Assembly (NCBI GenBank): GCA_034401795.1
Contig: CM067369.1
Span: 187,882,742 to 187,946,741 of the forward strand
Direction: 5' to 3'
DNA from: Chaetoderma sp. LZ-2023a
Taxonomy: Eukaryota > Mollusca > Caudofoveata > Chaetodermatida > Chaetodermatidae
Length of the DNA: 64,000 nucleotides
Positions 10,617 to 23,075 of the stretch are shown in pieces. The position numbers and the translations under genes were made by a program. Within the stretch, counting starts at the first letter, position 1. Each line of letters starts with the position of its first letter. A model generated the notes under the pieces. It ran no database searches, was not told the origin of the DNA, and was given only the letters and a program-made list of their open reading frames with translations.

Positions 10617-13600
10617 ATGGCGAGTAAGGAAATATTCAGGGATTCAGTTAATGAGCAAATACGTGACCAGTTCATTAAAAAATGTATGTCCCACCAACTT
10701 CGTCGGAAATTACTTGAGAAAGGAAGGGACTTAAAATTAGAAAAATTAAAAGAAATAGCATGTGCGATGGAAGACGCTGAAAGACAAGCTTGTTCTATTG
10801 AGAATTTGAAAATGGATGTAAATAAATTGATTGTGCGTGACAAACTGACTAAGAATAAAGATAAATGTTTTTCTTGCGATTACGAGGGTGCCATGCAAAA
10901 GGGAAGAGATGTAAACGATATAATGGCCTCGATCATTTTCAAAGTCAATGTAAGACAAAAATGAACACTAATTTCAGTCGCAGAGGTAGGCGACCATAAT
11001 CTAAAAGCAGACTTTGCTAGGCAAAACACAGTTAGACAAGTACAGGATGAACCAAATGACAATGATTATGCATTTAGTGTGTTAAAACAAGCTGACGCAA
11101 AATATGAGGAGATTTTGGTGGAAATTGGCGGCGTACATGTACATATGATTATTGGCTCTGGTTCTAGCTGTAATGTCATAAACAGAAAACTTTGAAGATT
11201 TCTGAAAGAAAATGGTGTTCAATGTACCTCACGGAAAACTACTAAAGAGCTGTATTCATACGGCAACAAACAACCCTTGAATGATGCAACAACTTTTACC
11301 GCAAATATTTCGTTTAAAGATCGAACTGTGGAAAACATTGAATTCATGGTTATTGAGGGCGAAGGTCAAACTCTTTTAGGCTAAAAAACTGCAATACAAC
11401 TGGAAGTTTTGAAAATTGGACCTAACATTAACGTTTGGAAGAACAATATGCACAAACACATAGCCGTATTTTTGACAAATACCCATAATGTTTCAATCGT
11501 GTAGGGAGACTGAAGCATTACCAATTACACATTCCAATTAATCCGGAAGTAAAACCTGTTATCCAACATATGAGACGAGTACCATTCAATCTGCGTGATA
11601 AACTTGCTAAGAAATTGGATGAACACGAGCAATTGGATATTATCGAAAAGGTGAACGAACCACGCTCATGGGTCTCTCCTCTAGTCGCTGTTCCACAAAA
11701 CAAATGTGGACATGCGTCAGGATAATTTAGCTGTGCAACGTCAAATTCATCCAATTCCAACAATTGATGAATTACTTCACGAGATGAACAATAGCAAGGT
11801 GTTTAGCAAACTGGCTATTAAGTGGACTTACCATCAAATAGAACTTGCCCCAGAATCACAGGAAATTACAACTTTCGCCAGCCATAAAGTGATGGATAGA
11901 TATAATAAATTGATGTTCTGCATATCGTGCACTCCTGAGATGTACCAGAAAGTTACACAACAAACATTACATAACTGTGATGGTGTGAGTAACATTGTGG
12001 ATGATATTATAGTACATGGTGAGAGTGATGAACATAATAGAAGGCTGGAAACAGTAGTAAAAAGACTGGAAACAGTAGTAAAAGTGTTGGCAGAGAAAGG
12101 ATTAACGCTAAATCGTCAAAAATGTAACCTGAATATGTCCAAACTTGTATTTAAGTGTTGTCAAAATAGGGAATTGGACCAACAGAGGTCAAAGTCCAAG
12201 CGGTGGTTAATGCATGTGAACCAAAGACAGCATCAGAAATACGTAGTCTCTTAGGCCTGGTGAATTTCCGTGGCAGGTATATTTCTGATTTAGCAACAAT
12301 TTCTGCGCCATTACGGAAATTGACTCGGGAAATGAGCCATTCACATACCTGCCAACCCCTACGGATTGTCCGTAGTTTGTATGGAAATAGCATCCAAACT
12401 ACGCATGTATGGGCGGCGAGTGAAAATACAGAAATAAAAAATTATGCAATTACGGTAATACGGACAAGGTGGTAAAATTACGAATTTCCGTTTGTGGGTC
12501 TATGAAAACGGTGACCGCTTATCAAAACACGTCGGCTTCCGTTATGTCAAGAAGTGATAATTGCTCAATCTAGCCGACATTTGAGAACAGCCCATAGAGT
12601 TAAAATGGCAGTAGAGTGCTTATGCTCATACCTTTACTTTGGCATGTTATAGACATGTCACCTCCAAAAGGGACTCAATTCTCTTTTGATAACTGGAAGA
12701 GAATTTGAATAGAGGCAGATTTATATATTTTTATGAGAAATGAGATTGTATTGCCTATATTAATCCGACACTTTAATCAACTACGTAATAGAATTGGTAT
12801 ACACGCTCTACGGCTATCCTATATCTATGAAACTGCCTGCCAAGATTTTCTAATCTTGTTAATCGACATTTTTTGTAGAATGTGAAAGTTAGCATTATGC
12901 GAGAATCCCAGAAGTTTGTTTGTTTATGATGGCTACAGATATGCAATTCAACTATATAAATATACCGATGTAAATCGGAAACCATCCATTCAAAGCATGA
13001 GAAAATCAAAATAATCTTTTTATATTTTAATATAATAAGTCTTTACCGAAATATTGTAATATGACTTTCGTGGTAATATATATTTCTGTGATCGCGGTAT
13101 AAGATTTTGTGCACAGTGGATTTTAGTCTTTGTTTTCCGATTTTGGTGTCTAAATATGGAAAAGAATCACCAAACTTCGTGGAAGCGCTCAACGCAACCT
13201 GATAATGCTGCAATACCAATAAAAACAGTTCATAAAACATGTGTATAAGCGAGAATATACAGAAAGATGACCCGTCTTAAAGAACAGAAAAAGGTGATAC
13301 ATAGGCCTACATATATATGCACACTTCTGCTTGCAAATCAATAAAAAATTTCTATCCAAAAGAACCACTGGAATGACTCGCTCGATAACAGTCAACCACT
13401 CCAATGGTAAAATTTCATAGATATTCTTTCGCCTTGTTTAAAATCATGTGTTTTGCTGCTTTTTTAAGCACTACTGAACTACTGAAAGGTTCCTCAAACT
13501 ACTGAAAATCCACTACTGAAAGAGTGTTTGAAACTACTTAAAATCATGTTTTTTCATCTGAAACTACTGATTGCTTGAACTGGGGGTTGGCAGCTCTGCA

Positions 13601-15296
13601 TTCAATTGGGGATAAGAACAGCACAATGTGCTTAATGAATTAAAGAAACGATTAACTGAATCGGACACCCTCGGATATTATGATAAAAAATTCCAACGAA
13701 AGTTATCGCAGATGCCAGCCCTGTCTGACTGGGGGCCATGTTTGTGCAAAAAACAAAGTGAGGAATTTCGTGTTATCTTGTATGCGAGTCAGAGCCTGCG
13801 CGATAGAGAATGTTGTTTTTCCCAGATGAAAAAAGAGGCGTTAGGATTAGTGTGGGCGTGTGAACAGTTTCATGCTTACCGATATGGATGGGAGTTTGAG
13901 TTATATATAGATCATAAGCGTTAGAGTGTATCTATTCACCGCGGTTGAAACCATGTGCTCGAATCGAGAGGTGGGTTTTGAGAATGCAGCCCCATATCAT
14001 CACTGTGAAATATATACCCAGACCAAATATTGTTGCAGATGCATTATCGAGTTTGTCAGTGAGTTCAGTTGACACCCCATGAATTTTTTAACTTACTGAC
14101 AGACGAGTATGTGCGTTTCAGCAACCCCTTATCACTATTTCGACACAGGATATTGGAAGGGTTTCGGAATATGATCCTGAATTACAAAATGTGCGAAATT
14201 ATTTAATTACGGGCCAATGAAATGGTGTCGAATTCAAGGAATATTTTCCGGTTCGAAATGAAGTATGCGCTATTGGTAAACTCGTATTACGGGGAATGAG
14301 AATCGTTATTCCAATTAATCTTCGAGATCGCGTGTTGACCTTAGCTCACGAATGTCATCCAGGGATTGTTGGTATGAAACAACGCCTACGTAGCAAGGTA
14401 TGGTAGCCTGGTATAGATAAAACTGTAGAAAAACACTGTAAAAGTTGCTATGGGTGTCAACTAGCAGCACAACCGAGCAAACCCGAACCCATGCCACGTA
14501 CTGAATTACCTTCAGCACCGTGGCAAGATTTAACAGCATTTATTGGGACTCTTGTTATTAGGTGATTATGTTTTTGTCATGATTGATTATTATAGACGGT
14601 TTTTCGAAATAGAAATTACGAAAAACACGACTTCTGAGAAAATCACAATGATTATGACCAAATATTTAGTAAAACATGTGTTACCAGTCTCAATTCGTAA
14701 TGATAATGGACCTCAATTTATTAGGGAACATTTCCGTAATTTTATGAATGAACATGGTTTAATTCATCATAGAGCTACCCCATTCTGGCCGCAGGCAAAT
14801 GGAGAGGTGGAGAGACAAAATCTGTCAATTTTTAAGCGAATCCGCATTGCACAAGCGGAAGGTAAGAACTGGAAGTCGGATTTGAATAACCTTTTATTAA
14901 TGTATAGGAGTTCCCCGCACAGTACGGCTTGTGTCAGTCCAGCAGAACTGTTATATGTTAGGAAGATACAAACAAAATTGCGGGAATTATATGATTTGTG
15001 TGTTAACGATCTAGATGTGCATGACAGAGACAGTGAAAAGAAGGAGAAAGGGAAAATATATGCTGATAAGAAACATAGAGCTTGTGACAATGATATTAAA
15101 GAAGGTCACTTGGTTTTGGTTAGGGAAGATCATGATAATACACTCTCAACAACGTTTAATTCAACCACTTTTAAAGTTGGTAGCAAACACAGGAACAGTG
15201 TTCTTGTAGAAGCAGACGGTGTCAAATACACACGTAATGTTACCCATTTAAAAAAGTTTAATGAACATACACATGAACAGACCTATGATTTATTTC
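10617..15296 (+). mobile_element. Ty3/Gypsy LTR retrotransposon fossil (Gypsy-1), no LTRs seen
   Basis: Parts in order: gag-like helical segment with CxxC (10617-10964), aspartic-protease-like segment (about 11090-11400), reverse transcriptase (about 11640-12335), then after a nested element RNase H (about 13640-13930), and integrase with its zinc-binding and catalytic domains plus C-terminal domain (about 14300-15290). The order protease-RT-RNase H-integrase marks it as Ty3/Gypsy. It is clearly broken, with roughly ten or more breaks spread over all domains, so it is old. Both termini are missing: the left side fades into spacer and the right side meets a LINE. Without LTRs its age cannot be dated directly. 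Confidence 0.8.
12344..13599. mobile_element. Non-autonomous hAT-like DNA transposon inserted in Gypsy-1
   Basis: It interrupts the Gypsy sequence between RT and RNase H and is flanked by a 6-bp duplication CATTCA (12338-12343 and 13600-13605). The ends are imperfect inverted repeats, left CATACCTGCCAACCCC and right (reversed) CAGAGCTGCCAACCCC. The CAGAG-type end and subterminal clusters (ACGG-rich on the left, CTACTGAAA-rich on the right) are hAT-like. A perfect 8-bp duplication would be expected, and only 6 bp match exactly. The 1,256 bases hold no transposase frame. It also carries a relic of the CCACTGGAATGACT motif at 13369-13382. Confidence 0.7.
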
Positions 15297-15682
15297 TTAA
15301 TAATAACCCAGCTAGGGGAGTTGCCATCTACAGCCACAAACCACTACAAGCCCAGCCATGTGAGATGCTAAGTGGTGATTCTTTCAAGGAGTCAGTTTGG
15401 TGTACATGGACTACCCAGAATAAAGAAAATGTTTTAGTAGGATGTATCTATAGGAGTCCCAACAATAATAGAGACAATAATTTAAATCTCATGGCTCTAA
15501 TAAACAACACTAGTAAATTAAAACCAGACCACATTCTTATTACAGGAGACTTTAACTTGCCAGATATCAACTGGTCTTCTGGTCTCTCATGCACTCATGA
15601 TAGTGACAACTTTATCAACACCATAAGAAACAATTTTCTCCACCAGTTTGTATTAAAACCAACAAGACACAGGATAAACTAG
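14543..15682 (+). other. Open frame crossing from Gypsy integrase into a LINE endonuclease
   Basis: 379 open codons. The first ~250 residues read as Gypsy integrase (YYRRFFEIEI, RNDNGPQF, FWPQANGEVERQN, then a basic C-terminal domain). From about residue 255 the same frame reads as a LINE endonuclease (RGVAIYSHKPL, CIYRSPN, ITGDFNLPDINW). The two parts come from unrelated elements joined near 15290-15310, so this is a junction product and not a known protein. No start context or promoter argues that it is expressed. Confidence 0.7.
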
Positions 15683-16431
15683 AAAACAAATATCTTAGAT
15701 CTCATTTTGGAAAACACTACAAACATTATCAATGACATATTTCATCTAGCTCTGTTAGGAAAAAGCGATCACGATGTCTTACAAATAAACCTTCACGCCT
15801 ATTTATTTAATGTTTCAACTGAATCAAATTTGCCCAAATTTTTGCTGAATAAAGGTAGGTAAACGACATGTGCAGGGAACTCGGCAATATTGACTGTACA
15901 AACATGCAGGAACCTCATACACCAGAAGCATGGAACCTTATCTACAACGTCTTAACCACAATGCTAAATCAACACATGCCAAACACAAACAAGTCGAGTA
16001 AATGGAAACACCTATGGCTTACTTCCAGTGCCACACACCCTTAAAGCAAAAAAAACAAACTGTGCAAAAATACAATGAAAACGAAGAGTTTTGATGATTA
16101 AAACCAATATAAAATGGCAAGGAATAATTCTACATCATGTATCAAACGCTCATTTGAACGAAATATAGGAACAGAATGCAAGAAAATCCCCAAGTCCTTT
16201 TGGAAATATGTCAAAAGCAAAACCACTCTCAAAGAAACAGTAGGCCAACTGAAATATTCAAACGATCAAGTGTGTACAAATGATATAGTAAAGGCAGACG
16301 TTTTGAACATCTATTTTGCAAGCGTATTTATTACAAACACTGTTTACCAGACATTTCTATAAGCCCAGAGAATATTGAAGCCAAACTAAAAAAGATAAAC
16401 CCAAATAAAAGTCATGGATCAGACGGCATAC

Positions 16432-17340
16432 ACCCTTGATCCTCCACCCTGGGAAAACAAACTAGAGAGCATAGCTATTCGCACCACAGTACCTCATCTC
16501 ACAACCAAAGATGAACACAGTGATCTGAGCAAGAAGGCCCTGACCCTAGCCATGCTGGAAGAAATGTACCCTCAGGAGACATGGATAAGGATCTACACAG
16601 ATGGATCAGCCAAAGATGCAATTAGGAGCGGAGGTGCCGGACTGTACATACAGTATCCAAACGGACAACATGAGTCAGCTGCAATACCGACAGGCAAACA
16701 CTGCACAAACTACAGAGCTGAAGTCGAAGCACTGGTTCATGCAGCTAATACCATCAGCAGAACAGGAGACCCTATTGCACAGATTGTCTTTTTATCTGAT
16801 GCCCGCTCCGTCCTTGAGGCTATCACGAAAGGTAAGCTACCACAACTTGAAGAAGCACTACACCCCATCAAATGCTTTCGGATAGCATTGAAGTGGATCC
16901 CCTCACGCTGTGGATTCCAAGGAACTGAGGAAGCAGACAAGATGGCAAAGGTGGGTGCAGAAGAGAATCAGACAGAAAACATAGTTACACATACAGAGAT
17001 GAAGACTATCATCAAGTCACTCTATAGAAAACCTCAATCAGAAGATGTCTACCATCATTTCTTGAGGCCAGAGCAAGTGACCATTTTTCGTCTTAGAACT
17101 GGACATAACAGACTACACCAACACATGTACAGGCGGTTCCACCTTACGACATCGCCCGCTTGTACTTGTGGAGAAGCAGAACAGACCACAGAGCACATAC
17201 TTCAATGTTGCAGTAAGTATCAGCTGCTGAGAGAAGAGATCTGGCCTTTGTCAACCTCTTTTCTTGAAAAGCTGTATGGGCCTGTGGAAGAACTGCAGAA
17301 CACCATATATTTCATCTTGAGAACGGCACTCCAAGTGTGA
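16432..17340 (+). CDS. C-terminal part of LINE ORF2: RNase H domain and zinc knuckle
   Basis: About 302 uninterrupted codons from the insertion point to the stop at 17338-17340. The Met at 16414 lies in LINE-A and is not a real start. The RNase H core reads IYTDGSAKD (first D), NYRAEVEALV (E), VFLSDARSVLEAI (D) and GTEEADKMAK (last D), so all four acidic positions are kept. The usual histidine in PGHxG is replaced in IPSRCGFQG. RNase H removes the RNA strand during element copying. Downstream, FRLRTGHNRLHQHMYR and CTCGEAEQTTEHILQCC form the zinc knuckle typical of LINE C-termini. The upstream endonuclease and RT were never copied to this site. No stop or shift is visible, so the insertion is recent, though it cannot be autonomous. 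Confidence 0.85.
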   Translation, partial: TLDPPPWENKLESIAIRTTVPHLTTKDEHSDLSKKALTLAMLEEMYPQETWIRIYTDGSAKDAIRSGGAGLYIQYPNGQHESAAIPTGKHCTNYRAEVEALVHAANTISRTGDPIAQIVFLSDARSVLEAITKGKLPQLEEALHPIKCFRIALKWIPSRCGFQGTEEADKMAKVGAEENQTENIVTHTEMKTIIKSLYRKPQSEDVYHHFLRPEQVTIFRLRTGHNRLHQHMYRRFHLTTSPACTCGEAEQTTEHILQCCSKYQLLREEIWPLSTSFLEKLYGPVEELQNTIYFILRTALQV

Positions 17341-17398
17341 TACCAGCGATCAAGAAGAAGAAGAAGAAGAAGAAGAAGAAGAAGAAGAAGAAGAAGAA
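16432..17398 (+). mobile_element. 5'-truncated RNase H-bearing LINE with (AAG)n tail
   Basis: 967 bases between perfect target duplications, ending in about 15 AAG units (17352-17398). The coding part is uninterrupted, so this is the youngest of the nested insertions in this stretch. LINEs with a C-terminal RNase H (I, R1, Tad or Ingi-like groups) plus a final zinc knuckle fit; the exact clade needs the missing RT. Confidence 0.85.
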
Positions 17399-17584
17399 GA
17401 CGGCATACCCATACGAATTTTGATTGAACTAGCAAAAGAGATCAGTGTCCCCCCTACAGACCCATCAGTCTAACTTGCTCACTTTGCAAACTTTTAGAAA
17501 CATTTGTACGTGAGGCAATAATGAACCGCATGGAAACAAACAACCTTTTCACCAGCTGTCAACATGGCTTCAGCCATAATAGAT

Positions 17585-20500
17585 TGTAGTTCGGATAGAC
17601 CGGTCAGGTACCGGCTGTACCAGCTAAGCTGGGTATGCGCCGCCCATCCTGGATTCGTTCCCTGAACACGCCCCCTGGGTAGAGCTATAAGCGTATATGA
17701 GCCTATGAGAGAGATCGCGTTATAAAAAAATGACTAAGTTCGTTAAAGAGCATAGTGCGCATGCGCAGGCTTAATACTATTTTTGACAGAGTGCATAATT
17801 TACGACCAAAATAGGATGATGCTTTTAGTGTACCGGGAAGGTACAATGTAATCCTTTCTAATAACTTGTTCCCACCGAATCTGGCATTAATCAAGACCAG
17901 AACTCGATGAGCTTTCCAAATCTGTAAACCATTTCAATATCTGTTAAGAAATGGCTGAGTTATCCACGGAAACCCCCTTTTGATTATCTTCAAGGTATTG
18001 CCGTGACGTCATAACCACGTGTACGCAGAAATTCTAGAATGATCTAGAACATTCGACTGCGTTATTATTAGTTACGCGCTGATTGGCTGTTTCTCGACCG
18101 ATGATTGGTTGGAGCCTGTGCCTGTGACGTCACGAGTAGTATAAAAGGAGACAAAATCCAGAGCTCGAGCGCATACTCGGTCAGGGGCCATTTAGGTTGG
18201 ACCTGTGTCAGCTACAATCAGCAAAACAGGTATTACGCAGATCATTTTGGTCTCTGTCGGTTTCTCTCCCATAGCCAGCAGTAATCCAACCCACCGCACT
18301 AAAGCAATTTTGTATCTCCCGTTTTTGCAGGAACATTTTTGGAACTTTTGGATATTGTTCACGAATATATCAAGAACTAACTCGGAACACGAACTTGCGG
18401 TGAGGCCTTTCCTGACCTAAAAATGTGATTCTACAGATGTAGAGGCAGCGATGTTCTTTGGTGGATGACTCGCCGGATCTGCCGGCCAAGCCAAACAGTG
18501 TTTATTCAGCCATCCCCGCACTGATGTTGTGCAGGTTTATCTAAACTTTTTGACCGCAGCAAAGAAAACATTGCCTAGTACGTCTTCAGAGCTGGCTGAT
18601 GTACCCCGCACCGTTAAGCTTAGCTATGTACCGTCAACCACATTCAACAACCCCCGCTTATGATCAGGTTGTTGGCAACTTCCATCCGTGCCATTGGTGT
18701 ATGGGAACTTTCGTCATAGCAGCAATGTTTTTGTATCTCTTGATGACTACTCGATAGACATTCTATATATTGTGATTACAGTCTTGAGTTCGATCCGCTC
18801 CCATCATGGGCTGCTTGCGGGAATCCTGTTTGCGGAAACCGGCATGCAGGAACTATCCAGCTTCCAGGGAATGCATCAACTCACATCAAACCAAGGGTGA
18901 TGTATCAATTTCAGTAACACGATAGCCCAGGCTTAAGAATGGCTAACGATTATTCAAGCAACTATGCTTGACATTTTAAATATCCCGTTAATTACATCTT
19001 TGATAATTATATCATATCTGTATAGACGGTCCTGATGACTAAAAGGCACCGTAATGGTCTTAGGACCGCTAGTTATAATTTCTGTATCTGTTTATAGTTA
19101 TTCTTATTTTCTGTAAGGTATTTTTGCTAACCTCACCGTAGTAGGTTTCTCAATCTGTACTATATATATATATATATTATTCTGATCATTTCACATTGGA
19201 CTGATTGTTCTGGTTAGTGTATATATGGCAAGTGGCCATCAGTTCATATGTTTTGTTTATTTGTAGAAAAATATAGGACTGCAGTGCACGTAGGAAGCAC
19301 TATACAGCAACATTTATATATGCAGCACTTTCTCCCGCCACCAACAATTTTTCACTGAGGTCGCTGTCCGTACTGTAGCTCTGTTTATCCCGACATACTA
19401 CCGACTAAAATCCTTTTCTATTCAGCTCGATAGGATAGGCTTAATATGATTAGAGACAATCTCTTCGATAGGAGACACGTGTTGTACGCCTCTTTTCCGG
19501 TAGTTGCGATAATTTAGCCCAGCACTCCGGCAGGGTTGTGTAAGATTGGCCCACATACCTAAGGGGCCTCATATTTCTAAGTTATTGTCTCTCTTCATAT
19601 TCCACCAAGCCTTATGGCTTCTTAATTGTTTGGATGTCCCTATCCGCACCATGGACTGATCTGACCCTGGTAAACTATTGGGGTTTCTGAGTGGTGATGG
19701 CCAGGGTGTGGTGTCACATACATTTCCCGTGTATCTTCGGATACTCAGTAGTTAGTTACCTTTACCAATGTAGGAAAGCACTGCAAAAACATATCTTAAT
19801 TATTATTTTCTTTAATCTGCTGAACAATCCTCCCGCACCGCCGTGCATAACTGGGCAACTTGTGTTTAAACCTAACGCCAGGTTAAAAAGTTAGTTCCGT
19901 AGGACCTGGTGACGGGCGAGATGCACATCCCCACCGAATTCCGTAAAAATGTCTGGACATGATATTCAGATCTGCCACGCCCTCACGGGAAGAACATTTA
20001 TGGTGGTTATTCGTCTCTCACCCCACCATAACGATAGATCAGTTGCCTAAACATGCTTTTGTGAAAAGTAACCAATGTCCTATGACGTTTTATGTGGTTA
20101 CAGAGTGAGATGTCCGGATTCATATCCATTTCGGAGGTCTTGCAAAGTGACATGTATGCATGCTGTCTTCAGTATTGATGTCTTAGGGCATCCATTCTCA
20201 ATGACAGCTCTGTCTAAAGGCTAGGTAAACGCCAGCCATTAACGGCCTAAAATAATTCTTGTCTCTAAAAACTAAATATGAGGTTAGGCATAGAAGAAGG
20301 CCCGCATAAATAAAAGCAGCAACTACTGATTCAGCATACTGAGAATTACATAAGAAGGTGATGTGGAAATACTTCGGGAATCACTCATCCCGTCATCACG
20401 TAAAACAGCACGCAACCGTATAGTCATAATCTCACTAGGTATGGTCTTTTCTTTACATGTTGGTTAACTATTAGAGTGGGACCCTTTTGGCCACTACTCT

Positions 20501-21230
20501 TCTCTAGCTTTAAGCGATGGCGACCTTTTCCTGTGATGGAGGCCCCCGCGAGGCACTTTCCTCTCGCAAGGATTCAGTGATGACGGCCTATGCGAGGATA
20601 ATACTCCTCCACCAAACTAGCACTATGAGTAGTGCTCGCACGAGGCACATGATTTTCCGACACTACAAAGATCATTTTCTTTCCTTTCAGCTTAGAGGTA
20701 TAATAGCTTATATTTATAAGTTAATTAGTAATCTCGTGTATGGGAGCCTCCCTTACAGGGATACGCCTGCGGACATATGAGTCTGTGTGGTACCTCCGAG
20801 AGCCCCACGTTTAGAAGTTCATCAGGCTGTCTCTATGTCTTGTGTTTTCGTATGCTCATTATATTTATCTAGCATACTTGACAGTCTGTTTAGGTAAAAA
20901 TATTGTATAGACTTATGATAATTAGGTCACCAAATCAAATCTTGTAAGCCCATAGATCATGAAATTGCTATGGACAGGCGTAATGGTGACACAAACTCTT
21001 GGGATGAGACTGTTGTGTTTGATGTTCACGACGATGGTCGTACGGCCCACCGGAACGATTGAGTTCCACCAGCTTTAGGAGCTGGTCTTTGTTACCCGTA
21101 GGGCAGTATCATACAGGATCCGTCACTGTGAGACCGGAAGCTAACCAGCGTCATCATTCGTCATGCACTTGCAGTGCGGCGAGTCGACACCAGACACCAG
21201 AATGGCCCGACACTACCCCCGCGAGCTGCA
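17585..21230 (+). repeat. 5' LTR of the giant Gypsy (3.65 kb)
   Basis: Starts TGTAGTTCGGAT and ends GAGCTGCA. It matches 33650-36893 over its length. It is ~0.4 kb longer than its partner, mostly from extra sequence in the promoter half. The long part after the promoter has no conserved protein-coding signal I recognise. Confidence 0.85.
18004..18147 (+). promoter_or_regulatory. LTR promoter: CRE, heat-shock-like, CCAAT and TATA boxes
   Basis: Two perfect CRE palindromes TGACGTCA (18004-18011, 18125-18132), heat-shock-type inverted units TTCTAGAA (18032-18039) and GAACATTC (18047-18054), two reversed CCAAT boxes (ATTGG at 18082 and 18104), and TATAAAAG at 18140-18147. The spacing of the TATA box to the last CRE and CCAAT fits an RNA polymerase II promoter. 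The function is inferred from motifs only. Confidence 0.6.
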
Positions 21231-21232
21231 AG

Positions 21233-21250
21233 TGGCGCTAGATGTGGGGC
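21233..21250 (+). promoter_or_regulatory. Primer-binding-site candidate
   Basis: TGGCGCTAGATGTGGGGC begins two bases after the LTR end. Its complement would be a tRNA 3' end: ...CCAC, an acceptor strand and CCA, and the next bases complete a TTCGAGC-type T loop. I cannot name the tRNA. Confidence 0.55.
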
Positions 21251-21299
21251 TCGAAGAACATCATTATTAGCGCGCAGAGAACTCACGCCCACACTGTAT

Positions 21300-23075
21300 A
21301 GTGGGCTTAGTTCTATAGCGTATCCATATAGCGATGACTCCCTCGACCAAGAGGTAGCGTCATACGATGGATTCCAAGCTCACATGCTCACTGACTATGC
21401 CAGAAATTCACCAGCGGGACCATCAACACCGCAATATAACCTGTTTTCGCCTGCCAGTGACGGCACCTTTCGGGATGCCTCACAAGCGGGAACAGAGTTT
21501 AGAACCATATCGGACGTCCTTGACAGGCCAACTCCATCAAGGCCGAATCGTGGACGATCACAACAAAGACCCGATTACGGGCACACTCATAATCCTTCAG
21601 ACTACTATCGTTCATCCGTGTCATCTATGGAGACCATATGGCAGGGTGGCAATCCATATCACAGACAACCTCCCATGCCGCCCCCTTCAAACACATGACT
21701 ATACTCGAGGGGAACACCGCGGCATCATCGGGAGGAATCGGCACCACCTTTTCGCCGGTACATCAGTCATGCTACACACCACGACCGTCAGCCAACCGCA
21801 CCACCGCCATATGAGGAATATCAGTCCTCACCTCGAGAAGAACGTCCACATAATATTCATAATATTCCGCCTCCCGTCCATAGACCCATGCCGGTTTATG
21901 GTTCTACAACAGGGCAGGATTCACTAGATTGGAGTATGCGTGTTCTCCCTCCTCGGCATCGGCATCGAGGGGAAACACCAACACCACCGCAACCACCACC
22001 TGCACAACGATCAACATCAGAATACTCGTCAGTCTCCCGGATACTACCACCACCTGGATTTCAACCACTTCATTCTTCCAGTGGTCTTGGCCGAGTCATT
22101 CTCCCTCCCGAATTTAGCAGGGAGAGTGACTGGACCAATTATAAAATACAGTTCGAGATAATAAGTCAAACTAACCACTGGAACGATCAGCAGAGGAGTG
22201 AATATCTCGCCGCAAAGCTTTCCGGAAAAGCCCTTCAAGTCCTTGTGGATCTCGGGACTGATTACACACCCAACCTACACCCAATTGGAATGAGCACTAA
22301 CTGAACGATTTGGCGAAACAGCTCTCGGAGAAACAAATCATCTACAACTCATAAATCTCTGACGGTGCGCGGGAGAAACTCTTCCAGAGTTGGCTAGTCA
22401 AATCAGAAGGCTAGTCACCTGCGCATATCCTAGCACCAACTTAGAAGGCATAACACATCTGCATCTTGACACATTCATCGATGCATTAAGCGGTGAACCC
22501 GCCCTGAAAGAAAAACTATTTCTTGGTGACCAAGGGAGTTTGGCCCAATTAATGGCCACCGCGGTCCACATAGAAAACTGTGTGGAGTGGGAAAAGAACA
22601 ACTGATGCCAACTTCACCCTATCAATGAGGTAGAGTGTGCAGCTGTCGCCACATCCACAAACGCCCCCCCCCCCCAGATCATCAACACCTACCGCACCAA
22701 CACCACAGCAAACGAATTCACAAAATTCCAATCAGAATCAAGCACCTGGAGGAAGGGGGCGTGCCCATAGAGGAGCTACAATGGGGCGCGCGGGCATAGG
22801 AACGAGTGCAACAATAACACTAACGGCAACATGAAGGAACGAATAGACGAGATCAATAAACAGATCTCCGCATTAACAAATTTAGTGATGACACTCAGCA
22901 CGAACATCGCCACCACTCACTTTAAGACAGCGAACACCACCAACACCGCACCACCACCAAGCACCTGTTTCGGATGCGGTCAGCAGGCCATTGGAGGGAA
23001 CGGGGTCCTAACCAACCTCCATCTACACTGCCTGCCCCTGACTGTAGTACGCCGCAACCTGAGAAGCCATTAAAC
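21300..23075 (+). other. Giant Gypsy: gag-like region
   Basis: A proline- and histidine-rich leader is followed at about 22085-22310 by VILPPEFSRESDW, YKIQFEI, AAKLSGKALQVLVDL, the hallmark of the Ty3/Gypsy gag core, and about 22390-22605 by its helical continuation. A cysteine pair with FGCGQ near 22970 may be the remnant of a zinc knuckle. The protein would form the particle shell. The region is fossil and interrupted; which boundaries are original cannot be told by eye. Confidence 0.6.

Larger units (their letters stand above)
16422..17408. repeat. 10-bp target-site duplication GACGGCATAC
   Basis: GACGGCATAC at 16422-16431 and 17399-17408 brackets the RNase H LINE. Removing one copy and the insert restores the LINE-A order GSDGI-x-IRILIEL. 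This supports a single target-primed insertion. Confidence 0.9.
15297..17584 (+). mobile_element. LINE-A, 5'-truncated, interrupted by a younger LINE
   Basis: It begins inside the endonuclease (IYSHKPL, GDFNLPDINW, then GKSDHDVLQINL near 15750). It continues through a damaged linker to the RT start KLKKINPNKSHGSDGIHP (16385-16438), and after the inserted LINE resumes as IRILIELAKEIS, PYRPISLTCSLCKLLE and QHGFSHN (17409-17580). It is broken by several stops and shifts between 15680 and 16400. The 3' half is missing because the giant Gypsy LTR starts at 17585. Truncation at the 5' end is the usual outcome of incomplete reverse transcription, which suggests LINE-A landed in Gypsy-1. Confidence 0.8.

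Noticed and set aside
18205-18420. 71-codon frame shared by both giant LTRs
   Set aside because: Present in both copies simply because the LTRs are duplicates; no domain and no frame-biased conservation visible.
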